DNA from: Acidobacteriota bacterium
GTDB lineage: Bacteria; Acidobacteriota; Terriglobia; 20CM-2-55-15
Assembly (NCBI GenBank): GCA_022821265.1
Contig: JAJEDW010000069.1
Coordinates: 1 to 46,696, forward strand
Length of the DNA: 46,696 nucleotides
Direction of reading: 5' to 3'
Shown here: one piece after another, positions 1-8,627 of the stretch
Layout: every line of letters starts with the position of its first letter
Position numbering within the stretch: position 1 is the stretch's first letter
Program-made: the position numbers and the translations under genes
Notes under the pieces: generated by a model
The model's database searches: none
The model's input: only the letters and a program-made list of their open reading frames with translations
What the model was told of the DNA's origin: nothing

Positions 1-38
1 CGGGCCGCATCTAGCTTCTGAAGATCTATTCGGGCACA

Positions 39-1145
39 TTGACCGATCAGACCCAACCCTGGAACGTGAAGCGCGAATCGTCCGAGCGCATCGGACACGT
101 CATCCTGATGCGAGGGAAGGAGACGGTCACGGTCCCGCAAGTCCACGCCGGCGATATCGCGGCGATCGCGAAATTCAAGGACGTGCACACCGGGGATACG
201 CTCGCCGACAAGGCGTCGCCGATCGTCTACCCGGAAGTCGTCTGGCCCGAACCCATGATCTCGTTCGCGATCGAACCGAAGTCGCGCGGCGACGAAGAGA
301 AGATCTCGACGGCGATCCAGAAACTCATCGAGGAAGATCCCGGCCTGCGCTACGAACGCGAGCCGCAGACGCGGGAATTCCTGCTGTCGGGCCAGGGACA
401 GATGCACGTCGAGGTGGCGGTTTCACGGTTGAAGAGGCGTTACGGCGTCGAGGTCAACCTGCACCCGCCCAAGGTGCCCTACCGCGAGACCATTCGCGGC
501 ACCGCCGAGGTCCAGGGCCGGCACAAGAAGCAGACCGGCGGGCACGGCCAGTTCGGGGACTGCAAGATCCGTGTCGAGCCGCTTCCGCGCGGCGGCGATT
601 TCGAGTTCGTGGACGAGATTTTCGGCGGCGCGATCCCGAAGCAGTACATCCCGGCGGTCGAAAAGGGAATCCAGGAAGCCCGAGCCCGGGGCATGCTCGC
701 CGGCTTCCCGACCGTCGATTTCAAGGTCACGCTCTACGACGGTTCCTACCACACGGTCGATTCCTCGGAAATGGCCTTCAAGATCGCTGGCCGACTGGCG
801 TTCCGCAAAGCGGTCGAGCAGGCGAAGCCCGTGCTGCTGGAACCGGTCATGAACGTCGTCATCGAGGCGCCGGAGGAATACGCCGGCGACCTGATGGGCG
901 ACCTCAACAGCCGCCGCGGACGCGTCCAGGGAATGGAAATGAAGGGCTCCACCAGCGTGATCCGGGCCCAGGCGCCGCTGGCCGAGATGCTTTCCTACGC
1001 GTCGGATCTGACCTCCAAGACCGGCGGCCACGGGAACTACACCATGGCCTTCGACCACTACGACGAGGTGCCCGTGAACTTGGCCGAGAAGATCATCGAA
1101 GCCGCGAAATCCGAACGGACGGGGCAGGACGAAGACGACGAGTGA
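39..1145 (+). CDS. fusA: Elongation factor G, C-terminal part (5' end cut by window)
   Basis: This is the C-terminal half of an EF-G-type translocation GTPase, which moves tRNA and mRNA through the ribosome. The 368 residues cover the end of domain II and domains III to V. Recognisable parts are the domain III stretch LLSGQGQMHVEV, the domain IV stretch TGGHGQFGD and the domain V stretch LLEPVMNVVIEAP. The GTPase domain must lie upstream of the window. The TTG at 39 is probably not a real start, because the same frame reads back through LLKIYSGT to base 15 as normal domain II sequence. Just before that, codon 12-14 is TAG where EF-G normally has Ser or Thr. A nonsense mutation or an error at the sequence end are both possible. 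The form resembles the second EF-G paralogue found in many bacteria, but paralogue identity is an inference. Confidence 0.93.
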   Translation: MTDQTQPWNVKRESSERIGHVILMRGKETVTVPQVHAGDIAAIAKFKDVHTGDTLADKASPIVYPEVVWPEPMISFAIEPKSRGDEEKISTAIQKLIEEDPGLRYEREPQTREFLLSGQGQMHVEVAVSRLKRRYGVEVNLHPPKVPYRETIRGTAEVQGRHKKQTGGHGQFGDCKIRVEPLPRGGDFEFVDEIFGGAIPKQYIPAVEKGIQEARARGMLAGFPTVDFKVTLYDGSYHTVDSSEMAFKIAGRLAFRKAVEQAKPVLLEPVMNVVIEAPEEYAGDLMGDLNSRRGRVQGMEMKGSTSVIRAQAPLAEMLSYASDLTSKTGGHGNYTMAFDHYDEVPVNLAEKIIEAAKSERTGQDEDDE

Positions 1146-1190
1146 ACCCGCGGCGGGGCCCGCCGGGCCCTGTGATACCATCGGGCCGAT

Positions 1191-1361
1191 ATGGCCGTGA
1201 ACGCCGAGTTGCTCGAGATTCTCGTCTGCCCGCTCTGCAAGGCGCCGGTGACGCCCATCGACGATGACGAGGGCTTGAAGTGCGGCCAATGTCACCGCGT
1301 CTACCCGATCCGTGACGACATCCCGGTGATGCTGGTCGACGAAGCGCGGATCGAGGAATAA
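1191..1361 (+). CDS. Trm112-like small zinc-binding protein
   Basis: This 56-residue protein begins MAVNAELLEILVCPLC and ends IPVMLVDEARIEE. That is the bacterial Trm112/YcaR family pattern: a CPLC pair, a CGQC pair about 18 residues later, and a closing IPVML. The four cysteines probably form a zinc ribbon. Eukaryotic Trm112 activates methyltransferases, while the bacterial role is unclear. Such genes often sit beside lipid A or LPS genes, as here, just ahead of a GT9 gene with a 6-bp gap. The length is normal for the family. The ATG at 1191 is the only sensible start. Confidence 0.85.
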   Translation: MAVNAELLEILVCPLCKAPVTPIDDDEGLKCGQCHRVYPIRDDIPVMLVDEARIEE

Positions 1362-1367
1362 CCGACC

Positions 1368-2408
1368 GTGCCGGATCCCGCCACGCGCCCCGCCGAGGCG
1401 CCGGGCGACGCCTTGTTCCCATCCCTCGAACGCGACGCCCGCGTGCTGCTCGTCCGGCTGCGGTCCATGGGTGACGTTCTCCTTCTGACGAGCCCGTTGC
1501 ACGCCCTCAGACAGGAGTTCCCCGAATTTCGGGTTTCGGTGCTGGTCGATGCGCAGTTCGCGGCGTGCCTGGACGGGAATCCCGACGCGACCGAGGTCCT
1601 GACGACCGCGGGCGGCAAGGCCTGGACGATCCGGACGCTGCTCGGGCGGCGGTTCGACGCGATCATCAATCTTCACGGGGGCCCGACCAGCCTCGTGTAT
1701 TCCCTGGCGGCGCGCGGCATGCGCGTGGGAACCGCCGACTGCCAGTTTCCCCGCTTCTACCACCGGCTCCTGCCCCGCGAAGAAGGCCGGCGGCACACGG
1801 TCGAGAACACGATGCGCCTGTTCCGCAGATTGGGGCTCGAGACCGATCCGGCCCCGCCGCTCTACTACGCGCCGCAGGTGGAAGCGGCCGCCTGGGTCCG
1901 CGAGCATGTCACCGGCGAGGACTACGCGGTCATCCACCCGGGCGCCCGGATGTCGACGAAGCGGTGGGCCTCGGAAAACTTCGCGGCGATCGCGCGACGA
2001 CTCGCCGGAAGCGGACTGAGACCCGTGGTGGCGGCCGGACCGGGGGAAGAAGGCGTCGCCGCCGACACGGCTCGCCACCTTCCCGCCGGTTCTGTCGTTC
2101 CGGGACTCACCATTCCCAGGCTGGCCGAGTTGATCCGGCGTGCGAAACTCTATGTCGGCAACGATTCCGGGCCCATGCACCTGGCCGCCGCCGTCGGCAC
2201 ACCGACCGTCGCCGTCTGGGGCTCGTCGGACTCGATCCGCTGGCGTCCCTGGAGGGTGGAACACCGCGTGGTCCAGAACCCGTACGACTGCAATCCCTGT
2301 CCCGGCTACCGGTGCCTGGTCGCCGACACGCCGTTGTGCATCGAATCGGTGAGCGTCGACCAGGTCTCGGCCGCCATCGACGCCATCCTCCCGAATGATG
2401 CCGGATAG
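1368..2408 (+). CDS. Glycosyltransferase family 9, ADP-heptose:LPS heptosyltransferase-like
   Basis: This 346-residue enzyme probably adds a heptose to the lipo-oligosaccharide inner core at the cytoplasmic face of the inner membrane. The N-terminal strand-helix VLLVRLRSMGDVLLLTSPLH (about residues 25-44) and the C-terminal sugar-nucleotide region with YVGNDSGPMHLAAAVGTPTV (about 261-280) are GT9 hallmarks. The start is GTG at 1368, 6 bp after the Trm112-like gene. The 3' end overlaps the heptose kinase gene by 14 bp, and that neighbour makes the heptose donor precursor, which supports the role. Which core residue it modifies cannot be told from the sequence. Confidence 0.88.
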   Translation: MPDPATRPAEAPGDALFPSLERDARVLLVRLRSMGDVLLLTSPLHALRQEFPEFRVSVLVDAQFAACLDGNPDATEVLTTAGGKAWTIRTLLGRRFDAIINLHGGPTSLVYSLAARGMRVGTADCQFPRFYHRLLPREEGRRHTVENTMRLFRRLGLETDPAPPLYYAPQVEAAAWVREHVTGEDYAVIHPGARMSTKRWASENFAAIARRLAGSGLRPVVAAGPGEEGVAADTARHLPAGSVVPGLTIPRLAELIRRAKLYVGNDSGPMHLAAAVGTPTVAVWGSSDSIRWRPWRVEHRVVQNPYDCNPCPGYRCLVADTPLCIESVSVDQVSAAIDAILPNDAG

Positions 2409-3405
2409 CCGGGACGCCGCGGCGGCGCGGACCGACCGCCTGATCGCGCTCCTCGAGGACTTCCGGGACACGCCGGTCGTGATCGTTGGCGATCTGATGC
2501 TCGACGAGTTCATCTGGGGCCGCGTGCGCCGAATCTCCCCCGAGGCGCCGGTCCCCATCGTCGAGGTCGAGGACGAAACCCAAAGCCCCGGCGGGGCCGC
2601 CAACGTCGCTCTCAACGTGAAGGCGCTCGGTGGAGAACCGCTCGCGATCGGCGTCGTCGGAAGCGACGACGCGGGCCGCCGGCTCGAAGGCCTCCTCGAC
2701 GACCACGGCATACGCTCCGGTCTCGTCGTCGACGACGGCCGTCCGACCACGGTCAAGACGCGAATCCTCGCGCACGGTCAACAGGTGGTCCGCGCGGACC
2801 GCGAAGACCGTGGCGCATTGGGTTCACCCGCTCTTGGCGAGGTCTGCCGGCAGGTCATCGACGCCCTGCCCGGAGCCGCGTCCCTTGTGATGTCGGACTA
2901 CGCGAAGGGCGTCGTCACGAACGCGTTGTGCGACGCCGTGCTCCCGGCCGCCGCGCGGGCGGACGTGGGAGTCTACCTGGACCCCAAGGCCGGAAACTCC
3001 TGCGGCTACGGTCCGGTAACTCTGATGACGCCGAACCAGCGCGAGGCCGAATCGCTGTCGGGCGTCGCGATCCACGACGACGCCAGCCTCCGGAAGGCCG
3101 GCCGGCGCCTGCTCGAGCGATTCGGATGCCCGCACGTTCTGATCACCCGCGGCGACGAGGGGATGGCGCTCGTCGGGCCGAAAGGGATCCACGAGATACC
3201 CGCGGCGGCGCGGGAGGTCTACGACGTGACCGGCGCCGGCGACACCGTGATCGCCACGATGGCGATCGCGCGCGCCGCCGGAGCGACGATCGAAGAGGCC
3301 GCCGGGATGGCCAACTACGCCGCCGGCGTGGTCGTCGGGAAGGTCGGTACGGCGGGCCTGACCCCGCCCGAACTGGCCGCCGCCATCCGGTCCTCCCGGC
3401 CATGA
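2395..3405 (+). CDS. rfaE1: D-glycero-beta-D-manno-heptose-7-phosphate kinase
   Basis: This 336-residue protein is a PfkB-fold kinase of the HldE domain 1/RfaE1 type. It phosphorylates heptose 7-phosphate to the 1,7-bisphosphate on the way to ADP-heptose. Family signs are GDLMLDEFIWGRVRRISPEA (residues 32-51), the PfkB N-terminal signature PGGAAN (65-70), MTPNQREAE (211-219), and the anion-hole motif DVTGAGD (277-283) with its catalytic aspartate. The cytidylyltransferase domain found in fused HldE is absent, so a separate RfaE2 would be needed elsewhere. The gene overlaps the GT9 gene by 14 bp and the next GT4 gene by ATGA, so the three are probably translationally coupled. Confidence 0.92.
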   Translation: MMPDSRDAAAARTDRLIALLEDFRDTPVVIVGDLMLDEFIWGRVRRISPEAPVPIVEVEDETQSPGGAANVALNVKALGGEPLAIGVVGSDDAGRRLEGLLDDHGIRSGLVVDDGRPTTVKTRILAHGQQVVRADREDRGALGSPALGEVCRQVIDALPGAASLVMSDYAKGVVTNALCDAVLPAAARADVGVYLDPKAGNSCGYGPVTLMTPNQREAESLSGVAIHDDASLRKAGRRLLERFGCPHVLITRGDEGMALVGPKGIHEIPAAAREVYDVTGAGDTVIATMAIARAAGATIEEAAGMANYAAGVVVGKVGTAGLTPPELAAAIRSSRP

Positions 3406-4403
3406 ACATACTCCAGGTCTCCTCGGCCGACGTCATCGGGGGCGGAGAGGTCCACGTCATCCAGTTGACCGAAAGGCTGCGGCGTCGGGGTCACGGCGTC
3501 CGGATCGCGGGGCGTCCGGGCGGCCCTCTCGAACCGGACTACGCGCTCGGGTTTCGCAACGCGCTGGATCTGCCGACCGCATACCGGCTCCGCCGCATCG
3601 TGCGGCGGGAGCGGTTCGACGTGGTCCACGCCCACGTCGCCCGCGACTACTCGATCGTCGCCGCCGCGCTCTACGGACTGACCGGGCCGAGGCTGGTCTT
3701 CACGCGGCAGCTCATCTTCCCCATCCGCCGCCATCCGTTCTATTCGCGCGTGGACGGATGGATCGTCACGACCGGCCAGATCCTGGAGTCGATCCGGCAT
3801 CTCGCCCCCAGGGCTGCAACGATCGTGCCGAACTGGGTGGCGGCCTCCGAGCTGCCCTACCAGGACCGGCCTCTCCGCCAACCCGTGACGCTCGGGCTGC
3901 TCGGACAGGTGTCGCCTCACAAGGGTCATGACGACGCGATCGAGGCGATGCGGCGCCTGGACGGCGGCTTCCGGCTGTTCGTCGCCGGACGCGGGCGCCC
4001 CGACTACGAATCATCGCTCCGGACGAAGGCGCGCGGGTTGCCCGTCGAGTTCGTGGGATGGGTCCGGCCCGCGGAGTTCCTTCCGCGGATCGACATCCTG
4101 ATTCTTCCCTCCTGGGAGGAACCGTTCGGCATCGTCGTGCTGGAAGCCATGGCGGCGGGCGTCAGCGTCATCGCCACCGATGCCGGAGGCCCGCCCGAAA
4201 TCCTGGACTACGGCCGCGCCGGCGTGCTGACGCCGCCGCGCGATCCGGCCGCCCTGGCCCGCGCCGTCCGGCGGCTGGCCGAAGACGCGGCCCTCCGCCG
4301 GACCTTGCGGGAACGGGCCCTGGAGCGAATCCGGACGCGGTACGACATCGACTTGAACGTGCCGCGGATCGAGGCGTTCTACCGTCAGTTGGGAAGGCCG
4401 TAG
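3402..4403 (+). CDS. Glycosyltransferase family 4
   Basis: This 333-residue GT-B enzyme transfers a sugar from a nucleotide donor, presumably to the lipo-oligosaccharide. The N-terminal loop is ADVIGGGEVHVIQL (about residues 9-22). The C-terminal donor site contains PSWEEPFGIVVLEAMAAGV and ATDAGGPPEIL, the usual GT4 E-x7-E arrangement. The ATG at 3402 is chosen because it overlaps the heptose kinase stop as ATGA and begins a normal GT4 N terminus (MNILQVSSADV). A longer frame upstream is antisense-like shadow sequence. The last 19 bp overlap the convergent gene at 4385-4870. Confidence 0.88.
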   Translation: MNILQVSSADVIGGGEVHVIQLTERLRRRGHGVRIAGRPGGPLEPDYALGFRNALDLPTAYRLRRIVRRERFDVVHAHVARDYSIVAAALYGLTGPRLVFTRQLIFPIRRHPFYSRVDGWIVTTGQILESIRHLAPRAATIVPNWVAASELPYQDRPLRQPVTLGLLGQVSPHKGHDDAIEAMRRLDGGFRLFVAGRGRPDYESSLRTKARGLPVEFVGWVRPAEFLPRIDILILPSWEEPFGIVVLEAMAAGVSVIATDAGGPPEILDYGRAGVLTPPRDPAALARAVRRLAEDAALRRTLRERALERIRTRYDIDLNVPRIEAFYRQLGRP

Positions 4404-4870
4404 ATCGCCTCGCGGATGTACTTGCTCGTGGGCGAGAACGACAGGAGCCGGGTTTCCTTGTCGACGCGGAGCGGCGTCGGGGTCTCGTCGTCGGGATGGA
4501 TCGCGACGTACACGATGACCGCGCCCCCGCTGTTGTCCGAGTCGACGACACGCAGCATGGTGTCCGCGGTGTAGTACGCTTCGGGACCCCAGTCTTCCAG
4601 GAACCGATCCATGTCGTAGGCCTCGCCCCCGTCCCACATCGCGAAGGCCTCGTCGTAACGCTCGGCCAGGACCGCCTCGAGGAACAGCCGGACCTGCCGT
4701 TCTTCGGGATAGTTGATGAACGTGTACAGCAGCCCGCCGCCGACGGCGAGAACCAGCCCGATCGTCACCGGGTATTTCAGGCGTTCCTTCCATGGCCGGG
4801 CCTTCTTCGGCTCCGGATGATCGCCGTAGACGAGGCTGCCGATCAATCGCTCCGACATGACGTCCACCAT
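4385..4870 (-). CDS. Small membrane-anchored protein, unknown function
   Basis: I do not recognise this 161-residue protein. It has a short basic cytoplasmic N terminus (residues 1-32), one clear membrane helix at about 33-54 (YPVTIGLVLAVGGGLLYTF), and a soluble domain of about 105 residues outside the membrane, rich in acidic and aromatic residues (MWDGGEAYDMDRFLEDWG, AIHPDDE). The shape suggests a small periplasmic fold, perhaps NTF2- or DUF4878-like, but this is not demonstrated. It is last in the minus-strand polysaccharide operon, 16 bp after a GT2 gene, and its 3' end overlaps the convergent GT4 gene by 19 bp. A second ATG at 4858 is an alternative start. Confidence 0.7.
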   Translation of the reverse strand: MVDVMSERLIGSLVYGDHPEPKKARPWKERLKYPVTIGLVLAVGGGLLYTFINYPEERQVRLFLEAVLAERYDEAFAMWDGGEAYDMDRFLEDWGPEAYYTADTMLRVVDSDNSGGAVIVYVAIHPDDETPTPLRVDKETRLLSFSPTSKYIREAIYGLPN

Positions 4871-4886
4871 TCTACCGAAACGGACT

Positions 4887-5834
4887 TCAGTGGAACCATT
4901 CCGCGATCGCGTCGTCGGAGACGCGCACCGACGCCTGGATCCGGCGGCGTTTTCGGTACAGCCGTCCCCAGTGGCGAAAGACGTACCAGAGCCCCGGAAT
5001 CGAGGACCACTCCTTCAGGAGCACGTAGCCCACGACAGCCAGGTCCCGGGCCGTGATGTCCCAGAACAGCCGGCGATAGAGCCCCGGCGTCAGGTTGTTC
5101 ATCCGGAGCAGAAAACGATTCTTGACGGCGTGACGGTTGATCGTCTTCGGCAGGCTCGACCGGCGCTCGGGGGTCACGCGGCGGCGGTGACGGGCAACCG
5201 CCGCCGGGACGTAGAACGATCTCCAGCCCATCAGGCGGCATCGCCAAGCCAGGTCGGCGTCTTCCCGGTACGCGAAGAAGTCCTCGTCGAAGAACATCCC
5301 GTCCACCCCGACCGCTTCGAGACACGCGTAACGGTACAGTGCCGCGGCGCCGCTGACGCCGAACACTTCCCCGGGGGCGTCGTGCTGACCGGTGTCGACT
5401 TCGCCGGCCCCGCGATCCAGGTGCCGCTGGTTCCGCGTCATCACGATGCCGGTGGAATCGATGGTCCGGCCATCCATCCTGAGCAGCTTGCCCGTCGCGG
5501 AACCCGCGTCCGCACGGTCATCCAGGACGCCGGCCAGCTCTTCCACGAAACGCGGCTCCAGGACCGTGTCGGGGTTCAGGAACAGCACATACGGGGCGGG
5601 ATATTCCCGGGCAAGGCGGTTGTGGCCGGCGGCGTAACCCGTGTTGGCGTCCATCGGCACGATGTCGGCGTCGCCGGCCGCGTTTCGGACCCGCTCGAGC
5701 GTCGCGTCCGAGGATGCGTTGTCGAGGATGCGAACACGAAGATCGGAGTGCGTCTGGCGCCGGATGCTGTCCAGGCACGCCCCCACGACGTCGGCGCTGT
5801 TGAAGGTCACGATCTGGACCGCCACCCGCGTCAT
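4887..5834 (-). CDS. Glycosyltransferase family 2 (rhamnosyltransferase-like)
   Basis: This 315-residue GT-A enzyme has the N-terminal VAVQIVTFNSADVVGACLDS, LDNASSDAT, the DXD-like NPDTVLEP, and the acceptor-site FFDEDFFAYREDADLAWR. The last motif is typical of WbbL-like rhamnosyl- and related transferases. It lacks membrane-spanning segments and probably acts on lipid-linked glycan at the inner face of the inner membrane. The ATG at 5834 overlaps the stop of the upstream GT2 as ATGA. It lies in the rfbB operon, so a deoxyhexose made from the dTDP-4-keto-6-deoxyglucose pool is a plausible donor. That is inference. Confidence 0.88.
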   Translation of the reverse strand: MTRVAVQIVTFNSADVVGACLDSIRRQTHSDLRVRILDNASSDATLERVRNAAGDADIVPMDANTGYAAGHNRLAREYPAPYVLFLNPDTVLEPRFVEELAGVLDDRADAGSATGKLLRMDGRTIDSTGIVMTRNQRHLDRGAGEVDTGQHDAPGEVFGVSGAAALYRYACLEAVGVDGMFFDEDFFAYREDADLAWRCRLMGWRSFYVPAAVARHRRRVTPERRSSLPKTINRHAVKNRFLLRMNNLTPGLYRRLFWDITARDLAVVGYVLLKEWSSIPGLWYVFRHWGRLYRKRRRIQASVRVSDDAIAEWFH

Positions 5835-6661
5835 GCCGCCATCACCTGGCGCAATCCCCTCCAGTAGCCGGCGGCCCGCCGGGGCCGGACCACACTCCGG
5901 GCGACGACGCCCGCCACGAGGGCGGCCTTCAGGACCGGCACGCCCGCGGCGCCCAGGTGCTTGCGGACGTAACGGAACTGGTTGGTGTAGTAGGCGCTCA
6001 TGAAGCGCGCCGGTCCCATCGCCGCCGCGCTGTACCCGCCGTCGTGATCGAACTGCGCGGCGGGCTCGAACCAAGCCTCCCAACCCGACTCCGCCAGGGC
6101 CTTGGAGAAATCGACGTCGTCGTACCAGGCCGGATGGAAGCGTTCGTCGAAGCCGCCGACGGCTTCGTAGGCCGCGCGGCGGATGAGCAGCGCGGCGCCC
6201 GCCGGCTGCTCCACGCGCGCCAGCCCGCGGGGGCGTTCCCGAACCCGGCGGCCGAGGCCGAGGTTTTCCCGCGCCAGGCTGCCCAGCGTTGGAAGCGGAC
6301 GCGGCAGATAGCGGCGGTTGACGAACCCGCCGACTGCGCCCACCCGCGGGCGGCCGTCCAGAACGGCCGCCAGGGCCGCCACCGCCCCAGGCCGGGCCCG
6401 GACATCCGGGTTCACGAGCAGAACGTACGGCGCTTCGGTTTCGGCGAATCCGCGGTTCACACCGCCCGCGAACCCGGCGTTGGACGCGTTGCGGACGATG
6501 CGAAGGCGCGCGGCGCCGTCCATGGCGTCGACGGATCCGTCGGTGGATGCGTTGTCGACGACGAGAACCTCCGCATCGGAGGTCTCCAGCACGGATCCGA
6601 CGGCGGCGGCGAGCCGCTGCCCCGCGTTCCAGTTGACGATGACGGCGGCGGTCCGGCTCAT
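5831..6661 (-). CDS. Glycosyltransferase family 2
   Basis: This 276-residue GT-A enzyme carries TAAVIVNWNAGQRLAAAVGS at the N terminus, VVDNASTDGS, the metal-binding NPDVRARP, and the acceptor motif FHPAWYDDVDFSKALAESG. It is shorter than its downstream neighbour but has the same fold, so the two are probably paralogues acting in sequence on one glycan. It overlaps the methyltransferase gene upstream by 4 bp and the second GT2 gene by 4 bp. Donor and acceptor sugars cannot be inferred. Confidence 0.88.
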   Translation of the reverse strand: MSRTAAVIVNWNAGQRLAAAVGSVLETSDAEVLVVDNASTDGSVDAMDGAARLRIVRNASNAGFAGGVNRGFAETEAPYVLLVNPDVRARPGAVAALAAVLDGRPRVGAVGGFVNRRYLPRPLPTLGSLARENLGLGRRVRERPRGLARVEQPAGAALLIRRAAYEAVGGFDERFHPAWYDDVDFSKALAESGWEAWFEPAAQFDHDGGYSAAAMGPARFMSAYYTNQFRYVRKHLGAAGVPVLKAALVAGVVARSVVRPRRAAGYWRGLRQVMAA

Positions 6662-7542
6662 GACCGACGGATGGCCAGCGCCAGCAACACGTCTCTAGGG
6701 TTGATTCGAATCGTCCCGGGAACGCGGAGCCGGCCCGCACGCCTGAGGATCGGGAACTGCCGTCCGAGGCGGTTCAGGAAGAGGCCGAGCGTGGCGTGCT
6801 TCCCGACGTGCTCGAGCCGCACGACCCGGAAGCCGCATGTTTCGAGCAACCGGGTGAGCGTGCCCTTGTCGAAAAAAAAGTAGTGCTCGGGAATGAACTG
6901 CCGCCACCGGGCGCCGAAGAAGCGGTAGTGCGCGGAACCGATGTCGGGTGTCTCCAGGACGAGAAGCCCGCCGGGCCGGAGGCGCCGGCCGACGTCGCCG
7001 ACGAACCGTACCGGTGAGTCGACGTGTTCCAGCACGTGAAAACTCGCCGCGGCGTCGAAGTCCATCCAGGCCGCGTCGCGCGGCAGATCCTCGATCCGGC
7101 CGCGATGCACGCGCGCGTACCGGCCCGCTTCGGCGGCCAGTTCGGGATGGGGCTCCACGCCGGACACGTCGAACCGTTCCGCCGCGACCCGCAGGAAGTC
7201 GCCCCGGCCGCATCCGACTTCCAGCAACCGGTTGGCGCCCGAGTCCGCGATCCACTCCATGCGCCACCGCGCGTTGAGCGCGTTCAGCCGCCGCTCCTCG
7301 ACGAGCGGGCGCGCATCGAAGGCGCGGTTGGCGGAGCGGATGCGTTCGGCGGTGTCTTCGGACCCGTTCGCTCCGAACGCAAGGTCCGACGCCCGGTGGG
7401 CGATGTAGTGCAGTCCGCACTGCCGGCAGCGCACCAGCGGCCCGTCGAGCCGCGAGGTTTCCAGCACCGGCACCGCGTCGCCCGAACCGCACAGGTCGCA
7501 GGCCTCGACGCGGGTGCCGGACACGGTTCGGGTCTCCTCCAT
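6658..7542 (-). CDS. Class I SAM-dependent methyltransferase with N-terminal zinc ribbon
   Basis: This 294-residue protein begins with four cysteines in two pairs (C15/C18 and C39/C42, CDLC and CRQC) that probably bind zinc. A Rossmann methyltransferase domain follows, with the SAM-binding motif LLEVGCGRGDF (about 107-117) and a downstream FHVLEHVDSP. The combination is usual for methyltransferases of surface polysaccharide clusters, including sugar C- or O-methyltransferases. It overlaps rfbB by 1 bp and the downstream GT2 by 4 bp, so it is part of the same operon. The methylated substrate is unknown. Confidence 0.83.
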   Translation of the reverse strand: MEETRTVSGTRVEACDLCGSGDAVPVLETSRLDGPLVRCRQCGLHYIAHRASDLAFGANGSEDTAERIRSANRAFDARPLVEERRLNALNARWRMEWIADSGANRLLEVGCGRGDFLRVAAERFDVSGVEPHPELAAEAGRYARVHRGRIEDLPRDAAWMDFDAAASFHVLEHVDSPVRFVGDVGRRLRPGGLLVLETPDIGSAHYRFFGARWRQFIPEHYFFFDKGTLTRLLETCGFRVVRLEHVGKHATLGLFLNRLGRQFPILRRAGRLRVPGTIRINPRDVLLALAIRRS

Positions 7543-8597
7543 TATCGGAACGAGGTCAGCGTGCGGTCCCTGTGCGTGTAGTGCCGCTCATAGTAGCTGC
7601 GGTAGGACTGGTCGCGGACCCCGCGCACCCATTCCGGGTGCGTGCGATACCAGTCGATCGTCGCGCGGATCCCATCCGCGAAACCCGTCCGCGCCGCCCA
7701 CCCCCACTCCCGCTCGATCTTCGAGCAGTCGATCGCGTAACGCCGGTCGTGGCCGGGGCGGTCCGCCACGAACTCGATCAGCGTCTCCGGTTTTCCCAGT
7801 TCCGCAAGGACCATGCGCGCCAGTTCGATGTTGGCCGTCTCCTGACCGCCCCCGATGTTGTAGACCTCTCCGGGACGGCCCTTGTTGACGGCGTCCCACA
7901 CGCCCCGGGAATGATCGTCCACGTAGATCCATTCGCGCCGGTTCGACCCGTCGCCGTAGACGGGGATCGGCCGGTCCTCCATCGCGTTGGCCAGCATCAG
8001 CGGAACGAACTTCTCGGGAAACTGCATCGGTCCGTAGTTGTTCGAGCAGCGCGTGATGAGCGCCGGCGCGCCGTGCGTTCTCGCCTCGGCCAGCACCAGC
8101 AGGTCGGCTCCGGCTTTCGTCGCCGCGTACGGGTTGTTGGGGTGAAGCGGCGTATCCTCGGCGAAGGCCCCGTCCTCGCCGAGGCTCCCGTACACCTCGT
8201 CGGTCGAGATCTGGACGTAGCGCGACACGCCGGCCCGCCGGGAATGCGCGAGCAGGCACGCGGTTCCCTGCACGTTGGTCCGGACGAAGGGCGCCGCGTC
8301 TTCGATCGAACGGTCGACGTGGGTCTCGGCGGCGAAGTTGACGACGACGTCGATGCCGGCGCCGGCGAACACACCGGCCACGTCGGGTTCCGCCGCGATG
8401 TCGCCGCGAACGAAACGGTAGCGCGGATTCGTTTCGACGTCCTCGTTATTCTGCAGGTTCCCGGCGTAGGTCAGCCGGTCGAAGTTCACGACGCGAACGC
8501 CGGGCTCGGCATCGAGCACGTATCGAATGAAGTTGGACCCGATGAAACCGGCGCCGCCGGCCACCAGGACCGTCCGGTTGTCTGGGGTCTTGGACAC
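7542..8597 (-). CDS. rfbB: dTDP-glucose 4,6-dehydratase
   Basis: This 351-residue short-chain dehydrogenase family enzyme converts dTDP-glucose to dTDP-4-keto-6-deoxyglucose in the cytoplasm. The NAD-binding GGAGFIGS is at residues 14-21. The active-site triplet is T132-D133-E134 (STDEVYG), and the YxxxK pair is Y157 and K161. RNNYGPxQFPEKxxP, seen here as SNNYGPMQFPEKFVP, and RxWxYVDDH, seen as REWIYVDDH, are RmlB hallmarks. Length and motifs are normal. No rmlA, rmlC or rmlD lies nearby, so the rest of the pathway is elsewhere or the product feeds another 6-deoxysugar. It is the first gene of the minus-strand polysaccharide operon. Confidence 0.95.
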   Translation of the reverse strand: MSKTPDNRTVLVAGGAGFIGSNFIRYVLDAEPGVRVVNFDRLTYAGNLQNNEDVETNPRYRFVRGDIAAEPDVAGVFAGAGIDVVVNFAAETHVDRSIEDAAPFVRTNVQGTACLLAHSRRAGVSRYVQISTDEVYGSLGEDGAFAEDTPLHPNNPYAATKAGADLLVLAEARTHGAPALITRCSNNYGPMQFPEKFVPLMLANAMEDRPIPVYGDGSNRREWIYVDDHSRGVWDAVNKGRPGEVYNIGGGQETANIELARMVLAELGKPETLIEFVADRPGHDRRYAIDCSKIEREWGWAARTGFADGIRATIDWYRTHPEWVRGVRDQSYRSYYERHYTHRDRTLTSFR

Positions 8598-8627
8598 GTC
8601 TCTGCCGTAACTGCCCGCCCGCGCCGC

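Noticed and set aside
423-2756. Long minus-strand open frame opposite EF-G, GT9 and heptose kinase genes
   Set aside because: It spans three clear genes on the other strand and shows only basic, low-complexity shadow sequence.
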